Positions 17,224 to 25,693 of a stretch of 33,937 bases of DNA are shown piece by piece (position 1 is the first letter of the stretch; every line of letters starts with the position of its first letter). The position numbers and the translations under genes are program-made. This stretch comes from an uncultured Thiodictyon sp. (lineage in GTDB: Bacteria; Pseudomonadota; Gammaproteobacteria; Chromatiales; Chromatiaceae): assembly GCA_903837595.1 (NCBI GenBank), contig CAILVI010000388.1, forward strand, positions 1 through 33,937, in the 5' to 3' direction. The notes beneath the pieces are model-generated. The model made no database searches, was not told the DNA's origin, and saw only the letters and a program-made list of their open reading frames with translations.

Positions 17224-18084
17224 ATGGAAAAAATCAAAGGACCACAGTTTCTACGATTCTGCATTCCAATTATGGAGACGCTGCGCGAACTCGGTGGCTC
17301 GGGTCAACCGAAGGAAGTGACTAATGCCGTGCTGGAGCGCCTGCACATTTCCGAACAAGAACAGGCAGAAACAAATAAGAGCGGCAGTTCGCGCGTACGC
17401 AACCAGGTAGCGTGGGCACGTTTCTACTTAGCCAAAGCAGACATTGTCGACTCTTCACGGCGCGGGGTCTGGGCATTGACCGAGAAGGGACGTCACCGAC
17501 AACTAACCCCAAACATAGTATCAAGACTTTTCAAGGATATACACGCGACTACACGGACCACGGGAAATGAGAATGCGGCGGAAAATGAAGCCGATACCGT
17601 CCCCCCGACGGATCGTAGCGATGACACCGTAGATGCCAGAACCCTGCTGGATGTCCTGCGATCACTGTCACCCGGTGGGTTTGAGCGCGTGTGCCAACGA
17701 TTACTGCGCGAGTCCGGCTTTGAGCGGGTCGTTGTGACCGGCAAGTCCTGCGACGGAGGCATTGACGGCAATGGCATCTTGCAGGTCAACCCCTTTGTGA
17801 GTTTCACGGTTTTGTTTCAATGTAAGCGCTATGCTGGCGCGGTCTCGGCATCACAGGTGCGTGATTTCCGCGGAGCGATGATGGGACGAGCGGACAAAGG
17901 GATTATCATCACAACCGGTACCTTTACGACCGAGGCGATGAAGGAAGCAAGACGCGATGGGGCGCCACCCATCGAATTGGTAGACGGAGATACCCTGGTC
18001 AAGCTGTTCGAGCGCTTAGAACTGGGCGTAAGACCGAAGACGGTCTACGAAGTGGACGAGCCCTTTTTCGACGAATACCGCTGA
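17224..18084 (+). CDS. mrr: Mrr-type restriction endonuclease
   Basis: A 286-residue protein with the two-part build of Mrr enzymes, which cut methylated foreign DNA. The N-terminal winged-helix domain (about 5-95) has QVAWARFYLAKADIVDSSRR and GVWALTEKGRH. A polar linker (about 108-138) is followed by the nuclease domain (about 140-265), starting LSPGGFERVCQRLLRESGF. It carries the PD-(D/E)XK core with Asp181 (GGIDGNG) and Gln199-Cys-Lys201 (FQCKRY), then DKGIIITTGTFTTEAMKEA. All expected catalytic residues are present. No methyltransferase is beside it, consistent with a solitary type IV enzyme. Its base composition is visibly less GC-rich than its neighbours, suggesting horizontal acquisition. 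Confidence 0.9.
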   Translation: MEKIKGPQFLRFCIPIMETLRELGGSGQPKEVTNAVLERLHISEQEQAETNKSGSSRVRNQVAWARFYLAKADIVDSSRRGVWALTEKGRHRQLTPNIVSRLFKDIHATTRTTGNENAAENEADTVPPTDRSDDTVDARTLLDVLRSLSPGGFERVCQRLLRESGFERVVVTGKSCDGGIDGNGILQVNPFVSFTVLFQCKRYAGAVSASQVRDFRGAMMGRADKGIIITTGTFTTEAMKEARRDGAPPIELVDGDTLVKLFERLELGVRPKTVYEVDEPFFDEYR

Positions 18085-18318
18085 TGGCACTGTCAGCGCG
18101 CGTTGCAGGCCCCGCGAGAAGGCCGCGATCAGGGTACGGTTCGATTGTTAAGCAACCTTAACCATGATTCAGGACCATCGGCCGCCAGCGGTCAGGTGCG
18201 GCCCCCGGTTCCCCCGGAAAAACGTCTGATCTGAGCCACTTTCCCCCGTCCGATACGCCACCGTGCCCGCCTGGAGCCCCGCAATCACCAGAAATGCGCG
18301 ATGGCGGCTTCCAAACAC

Positions 18319-18348
18319 TTGTCTTACTTGGGGCGGACGCGCTATCTT
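18319..18348 (+). promoter_or_regulatory. Possible promoter upstream of argD
   Basis: TTGTCT (18319-18324) and TATCTT (18343-18348) match sigma-70 hexamers at 4/6 each with an 18-base spacer. The only support is sequence similarity and its place just upstream of the leader terminator. Confidence 0.4.
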
Positions 18349-18371
18349 TCGTCGCTTGGTGTTTCTGTCAG

Positions 18372-18410
18372 GGCGGTTTCCCGCGTCAAGGAACCGCCTT
18401 TTGTTTTTTT
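18372..18410 (+). terminator. Intrinsic terminator in the argD leader
   Basis: GGCGGTT (18372-18378) pairs with AACCGCC (18392-18398), extended inside by CC/GG, followed by TTTTGTTTTTTT (18399-18410). This is the strongest intrinsic terminator in the window. It sits only 46 bases before the argD start codon and 287 bases after the previous gene's stop, so it may control argD rather than just end the upstream gene. Confidence 0.85.
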
Positions 18411-18456
18411 GGACGCGGCACCTCGCGCGTCCCGGAGCCGATTCGGCAGGGCCTCT

Positions 18457-19635
18457 ATGAGCGAACCCTTGATGGCGACCTACAAACGATTGCCCGTGAC
18501 CTTCGCCCGCGGCGAAGGGGTGTGGCTGTGGGACGATAACGGCACGCGTTACCTGGACGCGCTGGCCGGAATCGCCGTGTGCGGCCTGGGCCATGCCCAC
18601 CCGGCGGTACGCGACGCCCTGTGTGAGCAGGCCGGGCTGCTGGTGCACACCTCCAATGTCTACCGCATCGCCGAACAGGAGCGCCTGGGCGCCCTGCTCA
18701 CTGCGCTCGCGGGCATGGACCGGGTCTTCTTCGGCAACTCGGGGGCCGAGGCCAACGAGGCGGCGATCAAGCTGGCGCGCCTCTACGCCCACCAGCGCGG
18801 CATCGAGAACCCGACCATCCTGGTGATGGAGAACAGCTTCCACGGCCGCACCCTGGCGACGCTGAGCGCGACCGGCAACCGCAAGGTCCAGGCCGGGTTC
18901 GAGCCACTGGTGCAGGGCTTCGTGCGCGTCCCGTACAACGACATCGGCGCCATCGAGACCGCCGCCGCGAACCGCAAGAACATCGTCGCCATCCTGGTGG
19001 AGCCCATCCAGGGCGAGGGCGGCGTCAATATCCCCGGCGACGACTACCTGCCGGCCCTGCGCCGCATCTGCGACCGCGAGGGGTGGCTCCTGATCCTGGA
19101 CGAGATCCAGACCGGCATCGGCCGCACCGGGCGCTGGTTCGGCTTCCAGCACACCGACATCGTGCCGGACGTGATCACCCTGGCCAAGGCACTCGGCAAT
19201 GGGGTCCCGATCGGCGCCTGCGTGGCCCGCGGGGCGGCCGCCGAGGTCTTCGGCCCCGGCACCCATGGCTCGACCTTCGGCGGCAATCCGCTGGCCTGCC
19301 GTGCCGCACGGGCGGTGCTGGAGACCATCACCGCGCAGCACCTGGTGGCACACGCCGCCACCCAAGGCACCGCCCTGCTCGACGCCTTCCGGGAGTCCCT
19401 GGCCGGAACGGCGGGGGTGGTCGCCATCCGCGGTCGCGGCCTGATGCTCGGGATCGAACTGGACCGGCCCTGTGCCGACCTGGTGGCACAGGCCCTGGCG
19501 GCGGGATTGCTGATCAATGTCACCGCGGAGCGGGTGATCCGGCTCTTGCCGCCATTGATCATCGATCAGGACCAGGCCGACCAGCTAGTGGAGGGCCTCA
19601 GCGCCCTGATTCACCGTTTCCTCACTGCCCCTTGA
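18457..19635 (+). CDS. argD: Acetylornithine aminotransferase
   Basis: A 392-residue PLP-dependent class III aminotransferase that converts N-acetylglutamate semialdehyde to N-acetylornithine in arginine synthesis (often also succinyldiaminopimelate in lysine synthesis). Motifs are [30 protein letters not shown] (91-108), SFHGRT (127-132), [24 protein letters not shown] with Asp215, and the PLP lysine Lys244 in [13 protein letters not shown]. The frame is open upstream to 18301 through the terminator, so the ATG at 18457 after an AGGG ribosome-binding site is the true start; it begins [14 protein letters not shown], as in relatives. argF follows 37 bases later. Confidence 0.96.
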   Translation: MSEPLMATYKRLPVTFARGEGVWLWDDNGTRYLDALAGIAVCGLGHAHPAVRDALCEQAGLLVHTSNVYRIAEQERLGALLTALAGMDRVFFGNSGAEANEAAIKLARLYAHQRGIENPTILVMENSFHGRTLATLSATGNRKVQAGFEPLVQGFVRVPYNDIGAIETAAANRKNIVAILVEPIQGEGGVNIPGDDYLPALRRICDREGWLLILDEIQTGIGRTGRWFGFQHTDIVPDVITLAKALGNGVPIGACVARGAAAEVFGPGTHGSTFGGNPLACRAARAVLETITAQHLVAHAATQGTALLDAFRESLAGTAGVVAIRGRGLMLGIELDRPCADLVAQALAAGLLINVTAERVIRLLPPLIIDQDQADQLVEGLSALIHRFLTAP

Positions 19636-19672
19636 GGGCGCGCTCGACCCATTCCCGGAGAACGGACCCGCG

Positions 19673-20599
19673 ATGCAAGCCACCCCGACCACCTGTCGGC
19701 ACCTCCTCTCGCTCACCGACCTGACCGCCGCCGAGATCCGCGCCCTGATCGCGCGGGCCATCGAACTGAAGGCCATGCGCCGGCGCGGGGAGGACTATCG
19801 CCCTCTGCGCCACCGCATCCTCGCGATGATCTTCGAGAAGTCGTCCACCCGCACCCGCGTCTCCTTCGAGGCGGGCATGGCGCAACTCGGCGGTCACGCC
19901 ATGTTTCTGTCGGCACGCGATACCCAGCTGGGGCGCGGTGAACCGGTCGAGGACGCCGCCCGGGTCCTCTCGCGCATGGTCGACGCGGTGATGATTCGCA
20001 CCTTTGAGCAGGAGACCGTCGAGCGCTTCGCGGCCTACTCGCAGGTCCCGGTCATCAATGGCCTGACCAACCGCCTGCACCCCTGCCAGGTCCTGGCGGA
20101 CATCCAGACCTATGTCGAGCACCGTGGTGAACTCCGCGGCCGGCGGGTGGCCTGGATCGGCGACGGCAACAACATGTGCCAGACCTACATGGAGGCGGCA
20201 CGCCTGTTGGATTTCGAGCTGCGCATCGGCTGCCCCGTGGGCTTCGAGCCGGACCCCGCCCTGCTGGCCTTGTACGCGGACCGCTGCGAGATCATGCACG
20301 ACCCCGCGGCCGCCGCCGCGGGGGCCGATCTCATCGCCACCGATGTGTGGGCCAGCATGCACCAGGAAGACGAACTGGCAACGCGCATGGCGGCCTTCGC
20401 CCCCTTCCGGGTCAACGAGGCGGTGATGGCCAACGCCGCGCCGGGCGCACTCTTCATGCACTGCCTGCCCGCCCACCGCGGGGAGGAGGTGAGCGCCGCG
20501 GTGATCGACGGCCCCCAGTCAGTGGTCTGGGATGAGGCCGAGAATCGGCTGCATGTGCAAAAGGCATTGCTTGAGTTTCTACTGGTACCCGCAGGTTGA
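19673..20599 (+). CDS. argF: Ornithine carbamoyltransferase
   Basis: A 308-residue catabolic/anabolic OTCase that condenses carbamoyl phosphate with ornithine to give citrulline. The carbamoyl-phosphate site [13 protein letters not shown] (54-66) and HPCQ (136-139), and the ornithine-side motifs WIGDGNNM (161-168), DVWASM (224-229) and [12 protein letters not shown] (262-273), are all present. The size is that of the monofunctional anabolic ArgF. It is co-oriented with and directly after argD, giving two arginine pathway steps in one operon. No terminator with a T-run is evident before the next gene. Confidence 0.96.
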   Translation: MQATPTTCRHLLSLTDLTAAEIRALIARAIELKAMRRRGEDYRPLRHRILAMIFEKSSTRTRVSFEAGMAQLGGHAMFLSARDTQLGRGEPVEDAARVLSRMVDAVMIRTFEQETVERFAAYSQVPVINGLTNRLHPCQVLADIQTYVEHRGELRGRRVAWIGDGNNMCQTYMEAARLLDFELRIGCPVGFEPDPALLALYADRCEIMHDPAAAAAGADLIATDVWASMHQEDELATRMAAFAPFRVNEAVMANAAPGALFMHCLPAHRGEEVSAAVIDGPQSVVWDEAENRLHVQKALLEFLLVPAG

Positions 20600-20658
20600 G
20601 GCGGCCGCGCCTTTTGCACTGAAAAAGGCCTTACAACACATCGTAGCGAGGACGCCCC

Positions 20659-21339
20659 ATGAAACCATTAGCGCCGTTGCTGTGCGGACTGTGTGCTGCG
20701 CTACTGATTCCGTCGTGGGCGCAGGCCGAGACCCGTTATGTGACCGATCAGCTGGAGATCAGCCTGCGGGCCGGGGCTAGCACCCGCTACAAGGTCCTCA
20801 AGATGCTGCCGAGCGGCACGCCGCTCGAGGTGCTGGCGGTCAACCAGACCACCAAATACACCCAGGTCAAGACCCCGGACGGCACGGTGGGCTTCGTGCC
20901 GCAGGAGCTGATTCAGACCGAACCCGCGGCACGCAACCGCGTCCCCGAACTGGAGGCACGGCTGGCCCAGTTGCTACAGTCACCGGATGCGCTCTCCGCC
21001 CGACTCGCCAAGACCCAGGCCGAGCGGACCGATCTGGAGTCGCGTTACCAGGACCTGGAGCAGAAGAAGAATCTGCTGGAGCAGCAACTCGCGACGATTC
21101 GCCACGCCAGCGCGAACGTCCTGGAGGTCACCAGCGACCGCGAGCGCCTGCGGCTCCAGGTGGCGGATATGACCCGCGCCCAGGCCGACCTGGAACAGGA
21201 AAACCGCGATTTCAAGAACCAGACCAACCAGCGCTGGTTCCTGATCGGGGCCGGGGTCCTGATCGGCGGGATGCTGCTCGGCCTGATCCTGCCCCGCCTG
21301 CGCCCGGGGCGGCGCAAGAATACCTGGGGGTCGCTATAG
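20659..21339 (+). CDS. SH3b/coiled-coil membrane protein (TIGR04211, YgiM-like)
   Basis: A 226-residue envelope protein. A signal peptide (1-23, cleavage after AQA) is followed by a bacterial SH3 domain (about 24-92: YVTDQLEISLRAGASTRYKVLKMLPSGTPLEV, GFVPQELI), a long coiled coil (about 95-190, with repeated Glu/Gln/Leu heptads such as RYQDLEQKKNLLEQQL), and a C-terminal membrane helix (about 192-214) ending in Arg/Lys-rich residues. This is the TIGR04211 architecture, also seen in E. coli YgiM. The fold suggests binding to cell-wall material, with the C-terminus in the cytoplasm. The exact function is unknown. It lies 59 bases after argF on the same strand; a functional link to arginine synthesis is not apparent. 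Confidence 0.85.
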   Translation: MKPLAPLLCGLCAALLIPSWAQAETRYVTDQLEISLRAGASTRYKVLKMLPSGTPLEVLAVNQTTKYTQVKTPDGTVGFVPQELIQTEPAARNRVPELEARLAQLLQSPDALSARLAKTQAERTDLESRYQDLEQKKNLLEQQLATIRHASANVLEVTSDRERLRLQVADMTRAQADLEQENRDFKNQTNQRWFLIGAGVLIGGMLLGLILPRLRPGRRKNTWGSL

Positions 21340-21394
21340 CGCTGAGGGCCTCGATCATCGTCCCAGCCACCGATGTTAGGTTGCGGGGATTTTA

Positions 21395-21463
21395 GCCACG
21401 GAAGCACACCGAAAACACGGAAAAAGAGGAATGGTTCCGTGTCGTTCCGTGTGTTTCCGTGGC
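21395..21463. repeat. Imperfect palindrome GCCACGGAA ... TTCCGTGGC
   Basis: Outer arms GCCACGGAA (21395-21403) and TTCCGTGGC (21455-21463) are perfect. An inner AACACGGAA (21414-21422) can pair with TTCCGTGT at 21435-21442 or 21445-21452. The intervening bases are A-rich. It lies between the convergent SH3-protein and hypF genes, where such intergenic repeats often end transcription. The element resembles repeats scattered in many proteobacterial genomes. Confidence 0.7.
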
Positions 21464-21509
21464 AAGACTGCGACTGACTGCCGGCGCTCCAATCTTGCGA
21501 TGGGCGCAG

Positions 21510-23879
21510 TTACGAGCAAGGCGAAGGGTCACCGACCCAAGCCGCCGCAATTACCGCCTGGCCCAGGGCCAGACCACCGTCGTTGGCGGGCACCTGATGG
21601 TGGGTCAGGGGCTCGAACCCACGCCAGCGAAGGCGGTGGCAGACACCTTCCAAGACCAGCCGATTCTGGAAGACCCCGCCGGACAGCGCGACCCGCGTGA
21701 GCCCCTGGGCTCCCGCCAAGTCGGCGGCCAGGTCGGCCACGGCGCGGCAGAAACCCTGGTGGAACCGGGCGCTGATCTGCGCCGCCGGAACCCCGGCGGC
21801 CAGGTCGTCGAAAAGACCGGCCCACAGGAGGGCGGGGTCGAGCAGGGTGCAGCCATCGTGAGCGATGCGACCCCAAAGGTAGCCCGCTCCAGCGGTCTCC
21901 ATCGCCCCCACCGCCAGTGACTCTAGTTCAATGGCCGCCTGCCCCTCATAGCTGATCCGCTCGGCACACAGCCCCAGGGCCGCGGCCACGGCGTCGAACA
22001 GGCGCCCGGCGGAACTTGACAGGGGCGCGTTGAGGCGGCGCGCCATCAGGGTGCGGAGCATGGGCAGGGGCCGTTCGGCCAGTCGCCGGGTGAGCTCCAG
22101 ACCCGGCCAGCGGCGCCTGAACTCCTCCCAGCCCAGACACACCTCGATCTGCGCCACCAGGTTGCGCCAGGGCTCCAGGATCGCCCGAGTGCCGCCGGGC
22201 AGGGGGACCGGCCGCAGCCAGCCCAGGCGCCGATAGCCGCGATAGTCGGCCGCCAGAAACTCCCCGCCCCAGAGGGTCCCATCCGCCCCGTAACCCAGGC
22301 CGTCCAGGGCGATGCCCAGTACCGGCCCGCCGTCCAGGGGCCAGCCGTTATCGGCCAGGACGGCGGCGATATGGGCGTGGTGGTGCTGGACCTGGACCAG
22401 TTCCAGCCGCTGCCGGGCGGCCCGCTCCCGGCCGGTGAGACTCGCGCGATAGTCCGGGTGCAGGTCGACCGCGATTCGCGCCGCGCGGTGCTCAAACAGG
22501 GACTGATAGAGATCGATGGTATGCGCATACTCGCGGGCGGTGTGCGCCTCCTCCAGGTCGCCCAGGTGTTGCGTCAAGATCGCCTGAGCGTCACGCAGCA
22601 GGCAGACCGTGTTCTTGAGCTCACCACCCATCGCCAGGACCGACGCACAGTCGGCAAAACCCGGCGGCAGGACGAGGGGCGTCGGGGCGTAGCCGCGCGC
22701 CCGCCGCAACAGCCGCGGCGCCCCCTCCATCCAACGCACCACCGAATCGTCCACCCGGTTGACGATCGCCCGGTCGTGCAGCAGGGCGAAGTCGGCGAGA
22801 GCACCCAGCCGCATCAGGGCATCAGCATTGTCGATACACTGCGGCTCGTCGCTCAGGTTTCCGCTGGTCATCACCAGCGCCCGTTCCCAGTGCGCCAGCA
22901 ACAACAGGTGCAGGGGACTGTAGGGCAGCATGAAGCCCAGGGTCGATTGGCCGGGGGCGAGATCCGGCGCCAACGCCGCGGCCGGGGTTTCCGGCCGCCG
23001 CTCCAGTAGCACGACCGGCGCGGCCGGGCTCGCCAACAGTGCGGCCGCGCCGTCCCCCACCCGGCAATAGCGCCGGATGACCGCCAAATCCCTGGCCATC
23101 AGGGCGAAGGGCTTGCCGAAGCGCCGCTTACGGCGACGCAGTTCCGCCACCGCCGCGGCATCGGCGGCATCGCAGGCCAAGTGGAAGCCCCCGATGCCCT
23201 TGATCGCCAGAATGCGCCCCTCACCCAGCAGCCGCGCGGCCGCAGCGATGGCGTCCCCGGCGCCGAAGTCGGCCGGGTCCAGTTCCCGCCCCGCCCCATC
23301 CGCCAACCAGACGCGTGGACCGCAGGCCGAGCAGGCGTTGGGCTGGGCATGAAAGCGCCGGTCCGCAGGCTCCCGATACTCGGCGGCACAGGCCGGGCAG
23401 AGTCTAAAGACCGCCATGCTGGTATTGGCACGGTCATAGGGAATGGCGCGCAGGATGCTCAAACGCGGCCCGCAATGGGTGCAGTTGGTAAAGGGGTAGC
23501 GATAACGGCGATCGGCCGGGTCCAGGATCTGGGCGGCGCACGCGGCACAGGTGGCCGCGTCCGCCACCACACCGGTCTGCACGCCGGTGGCCGCACTTGC
23601 CAGGATCACGAACCCGGGCGGCTGCGGGGTGGGCACAACGATGGCGCTGGACTCGATGGCAGCGATCCGTGCCAATGGCGGGCAGTCCAGCCGCAGCCGG
23701 GCGCAGAAACGATCGAGCAGGTCAGGGGCGGCATCCGTTGCCGCCCAGACGCGGATCAGCACCCCCTCACCGTCATTGCGCACATCGCCACGCAGGCCGA
23801 ACTCCCGCGCCAGGCGCCAGACCATGGGCCGGAAGCCCACTCCCTGCACCAGGCCGCGCACACGAATGGCTGCACCCAT
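21510..23879 (-). CDS. hypF: HypF, carbamoyltransferase for [NiFe]-hydrogenase maturation
   Basis: A 789-residue enzyme that makes carbamoyl-AMP from carbamoyl phosphate and passes the carbamoyl group to the HypE C-terminal cysteine, the source of the active-site cyanides. Domain order: acylphosphatase domain (IRVRGLVQGVGFRP, 5-18), two zinc fingers (Cys111/114/133/136 and Cys161/164/183/186), a YrdC-like domain (about 200-390, KGIGGFHLACDA), and a Kae1-like domain with the histidine cluster QHHHAHIAAVLADNG (498-512), DGLGYGADGTLWGGEF and LSGGVFQNRLV. All motifs are intact. The start at 23879 matches the family; the frame continues upstream without homology. No other hyp or hydrogenase gene is nearby; it trails the unknown response-regulator operon by 19 bases. 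Confidence 0.96.
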   Translation of the reverse strand: MGAAIRVRGLVQGVGFRPMVWRLAREFGLRGDVRNDGEGVLIRVWAATDAAPDLLDRFCARLRLDCPPLARIAAIESSAIVVPTPQPPGFVILASAATGVQTGVVADAATCAACAAQILDPADRRYRYPFTNCTHCGPRLSILRAIPYDRANTSMAVFRLCPACAAEYREPADRRFHAQPNACSACGPRVWLADGAGRELDPADFGAGDAIAAAARLLGEGRILAIKGIGGFHLACDAADAAAVAELRRRKRRFGKPFALMARDLAVIRRYCRVGDGAAALLASPAAPVVLLERRPETPAAALAPDLAPGQSTLGFMLPYSPLHLLLLAHWERALVMTSGNLSDEPQCIDNADALMRLGALADFALLHDRAIVNRVDDSVVRWMEGAPRLLRRARGYAPTPLVLPPGFADCASVLAMGGELKNTVCLLRDAQAILTQHLGDLEEAHTAREYAHTIDLYQSLFEHRAARIAVDLHPDYRASLTGRERAARQRLELVQVQHHHAHIAAVLADNGWPLDGGPVLGIALDGLGYGADGTLWGGEFLAADYRGYRRLGWLRPVPLPGGTRAILEPWRNLVAQIEVCLGWEEFRRRWPGLELTRRLAERPLPMLRTLMARRLNAPLSSSAGRLFDAVAAALGLCAERISYEGQAAIELESLAVGAMETAGAGYLWGRIAHDGCTLLDPALLWAGLFDDLAAGVPAAQISARFHQGFCRAVADLAADLAGAQGLTRVALSGGVFQNRLVLEGVCHRLRWRGFEPLTHHQVPANDGGLALGQAVIAAAWVGDPSPCS

Positions 23880-23898
23880 GATGGTCGGCGACACCGTA

Positions 23899-24663
23899 TT
23901 AAAACGCCATCTTCGTTTCCCGCAGCGTGATCTCCAACAGGGCATGACGCCGTCGGGCGTCGGCAATCAGCGAATCCGTATCATCCTGGCTGATGGCAAA
24001 GAAGGTCTCGATAGTGTCGCGGATTTGCATCCCTTCCTGCACCAGCTCCTTGGGCATCAACTGCTCGAACTGGTCACGATACTTTCCCGTCAATAGATCA
24101 TCGATCGAGGCCCCTTGCAGCAACTGTCCATTGCCGTTGATCCAGCCCATTTCGAGCAATTGGGTAATAAAAGACGGCACCTGCTTGATTCCCGTAAGGG
24201 CCTTGATACCCTCGGCAATCTTGGCGGTAAACCGGCGACTTAGTTCCTTGGCGATCAGCTTGATAATCAATTTATCGAGGTCATCCTTCAATTCGCGATA
24301 CTGCGTTAAACTATTCCCCCCCTGCTGCGCCCGCTCCAACACTTCGCTAGGCACAATATGAATTGAAATCTCCATGACATTCTGCCCGCCGTCACAGACC
24401 TTAAATTGTATATCCATACTCAAACTCTCCATCTGACTGATCAGCTTGCGCCGCTCATGTGGAGAACTATTCGCCGTCAGCCGCTCACCATGCCGCTCCA
24501 TGTCCATAATCGTCTTGACCAGGCTGGAGCCCATTTTCGGGAAGAAGAGATTAGCAAAGCGATAAAGGGCGAGTAGCTTTTCCGTGGACACATTGTCCGC
24601 ATCAAGATAAATTGGTGAAAAAAGGATCGGGTCGGCGCTCAACAACGATGCTTTACGAAGCAT
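23899..24663 (-). CDS. Unrecognised 254-residue cytoplasmic protein in response-regulator operon
   Basis: I do not recognise this protein. It has no signal peptide or membrane segment. It begins with a mixed segment (LLALYRFANLFFPKMGSSLV), then a charged region ERHGERLTANSSPHERRKLI, and a strand-like stretch with alternating hydrophobics (SLSMDIQFKVCDGGQNVMEISIHIV, 81-104, paraphrased here by position). A helical Lys/Leu-rich part (about 120-160) and a Gln/Glu/Asp-rich helical C-terminus follow. It contains one cysteine, at about 90. The ribosome-binding site GAGG sits at good spacing before ATG 24663, and the upstream gene ends only 11 bases away. Base composition is less GC-rich than in hypF downstream. 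It probably works with its two upstream neighbours, possibly as their effector or scaffold (inference). Confidence 0.8.
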   Translation of the reverse strand: MLRKASLLSADPILFSPIYLDADNVSTEKLLALYRFANLFFPKMGSSLVKTIMDMERHGERLTANSSPHERRKLISQMESLSMDIQFKVCDGGQNVMEISIHIVPSEVLERAQQGGNSLTQYRELKDDLDKLIIKLIAKELSRRFTAKIAEGIKALTGIKQVPSFITQLLEMGWINGNGQLLQGASIDDLLTGKYRDQFEQLMPKELVQEGMQIRDTIETFFAISQDDTDSLIADARRRHALLEITLRETKMAF

Positions 24664-24674
24664 ATTTTCACGCC

Positions 24675-25298
24675 TCAGGCGTTATAAATGGTTCCGATAC
24701 TGCGGAATGGCAAGCGGTAAATGACATAAGAAACTGCGAAGTCGTTTTCTAGCATCTTATCCAGACGGTGCATCACCCCCATAAACACCAGCGGCAGCTC
24801 GCCCGGCTGCAGCGTACTGCCGATGCGATTCAAGATAAATTGATCGCGTAACGCCAGCAACCCGCGGCTCCTGCTCTGGTATTCCGCATTGCTCGCCGCT
24901 TGGTCAGCGCCCACATTATTCATCAGTAACTTATTGAGGAGATCATACTCCTGTATCAGTAAATCCATATCTTCCGTACCCTCGAGGATCGCCCCGCTCT
25001 CGATCAACTTGCAGATAAATGATAAATCCGGGCTACCACTTTCCGCCAGCCGTCTGGCTAATACGACTTCATTACTGCACACCGGCATCCCGTCATGATA
25101 AATGCGCGTATGCTCCCAGGAAATATTCAACTCTCCGATTTTTGCAGCAATCCCCTTCCACATCTCTTCAACTGCCGACACTCCCTTAGCAACTTGCCCT
25201 CTTCTTATCTTCTTGTTGCTCAAGATCGAATCTGTGCGCCCGGCGTCTTCCTGGGCATGCAGAATCGGAACATAGATCAGCCTTCTGTTTTCTTTCAT
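24675..25298 (-). CDS. Unrecognised 207-residue cytoplasmic protein in response-regulator operon
   Basis: I do not recognise this protein with confidence. It is soluble, with no signal peptide or membrane helix. Visible landmarks are RLIYVPILHAQEDAG near the N-terminus, WEHTRIYHDGMPVC (61-74), GSPDLSFICKLIESGA (88-103), a helical middle, and a C-terminal block GELPLVFMGVMHRLDKMLEN (166-185) followed by YVIYRLPFR. The FMGVMHRLD stretch, a strand ending in Met/His followed by a helix, resembles a nucleotide- or metal-site strand-loop-helix, but this is only an impression. The start follows the response-regulator stop by 17 bases with a GAAAGAG ribosome-binding site. The gene is less GC-rich than the window average, as is its downstream partner. 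Confidence 0.8.
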   Translation of the reverse strand: MKENRRLIYVPILHAQEDAGRTDSILSNKKIRRGQVAKGVSAVEEMWKGIAAKIGELNISWEHTRIYHDGMPVCSNEVVLARRLAESGSPDLSFICKLIESGAILEGTEDMDLLIQEYDLLNKLLMNNVGADQAASNAEYQSRSRGLLALRDQFILNRIGSTLQPGELPLVFMGVMHRLDKMLENDFAVSYVIYRLPFRSIGTIYNA

Positions 25299-25315
25299 CG
25301 CATCGACTCTTTCAG

Positions 25316-25693
25316 TTAAGGCATGAGCGCCTTGCCGATCACCTCTACCAAATCTGAATTTTCAAAAGGCTTACTCAAGTACTCACTGACATCCAGATCG
25401 GCCGCCTCCCTGATGGTATCGGGGCAGCCATACCCGGTCAGGATGACCATCACCACCCGCCCATCGTATTCGCGGATATTGCGCAAAGTCTCAATGCCAT
25501 CCATTTCCGGCATGCGCAAGTCCAGCAGAATCAGATCCGGGTCCTGTCGCTCATTGACCAGAATGCCGTCAGCACCATTGGAGGCAATGAAGACCTGATA
25601 ACCCTCGCGTTGCAGGACGTGCCGTATCAATGCCAGCAAATCCGGGTCATCCTCAATGATGAGTATCTTGCGATTCGTCAACTCTGCGCTCAT
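25316..25693 (-). CDS. Single-domain response regulator
   Basis: A 125-residue CheY-like receiver with no output domain. It has the acidic pair in LIIEDDPD (Asp15-Asp16), phospho-acceptor Asp58 in LILLDLRMP, Thr86 in ILTGYG and Lys108 in LSKPF, so it should be phosphorylated and switch. With no DNA-binding or enzymatic domain, it must act through a protein partner. The two unrecognised proteins encoded directly downstream (17- and 11-base gaps) are the obvious candidates. No histidine kinase lies next to it. The start at 25693 is taken from receiver homology (MSAELTNRKILIIEDD); the frame runs on upstream to 25765 without similarity. Confidence 0.92.
   Translation of the reverse strand: MSAELTNRKILIIEDDPDLLALIRHVLQREGYQVFIASNGADGILVNERQDPDLILLDLRMPEMDGIETLRNIREYDGRVVMVILTGYGCPDTIREAADLDVSEYLSKPFENSDLVEVIGKALMP

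Larger units (their letters stand above)
18085..18456 (+). other. argD leader region with possible short transcript
   Basis: These 372 bases between the mrr-like gene and argD hold no convincing gene. At the 3' part there is a possible promoter (18319-18348) followed by an intrinsic terminator (18372-18410), so a leader RNA of about 55 bases could be made. The first 200 bases show only GC-rich short dyads. I see no recognisable ArgR box pair and no known riboswitch. Confidence 0.5.

Noticed and set aside
22371-23930. Plus-strand open frames within hypF
   Set aside because: hypF on the minus strand has all domains and zinc fingers intact; the opposite frames lack any signature.
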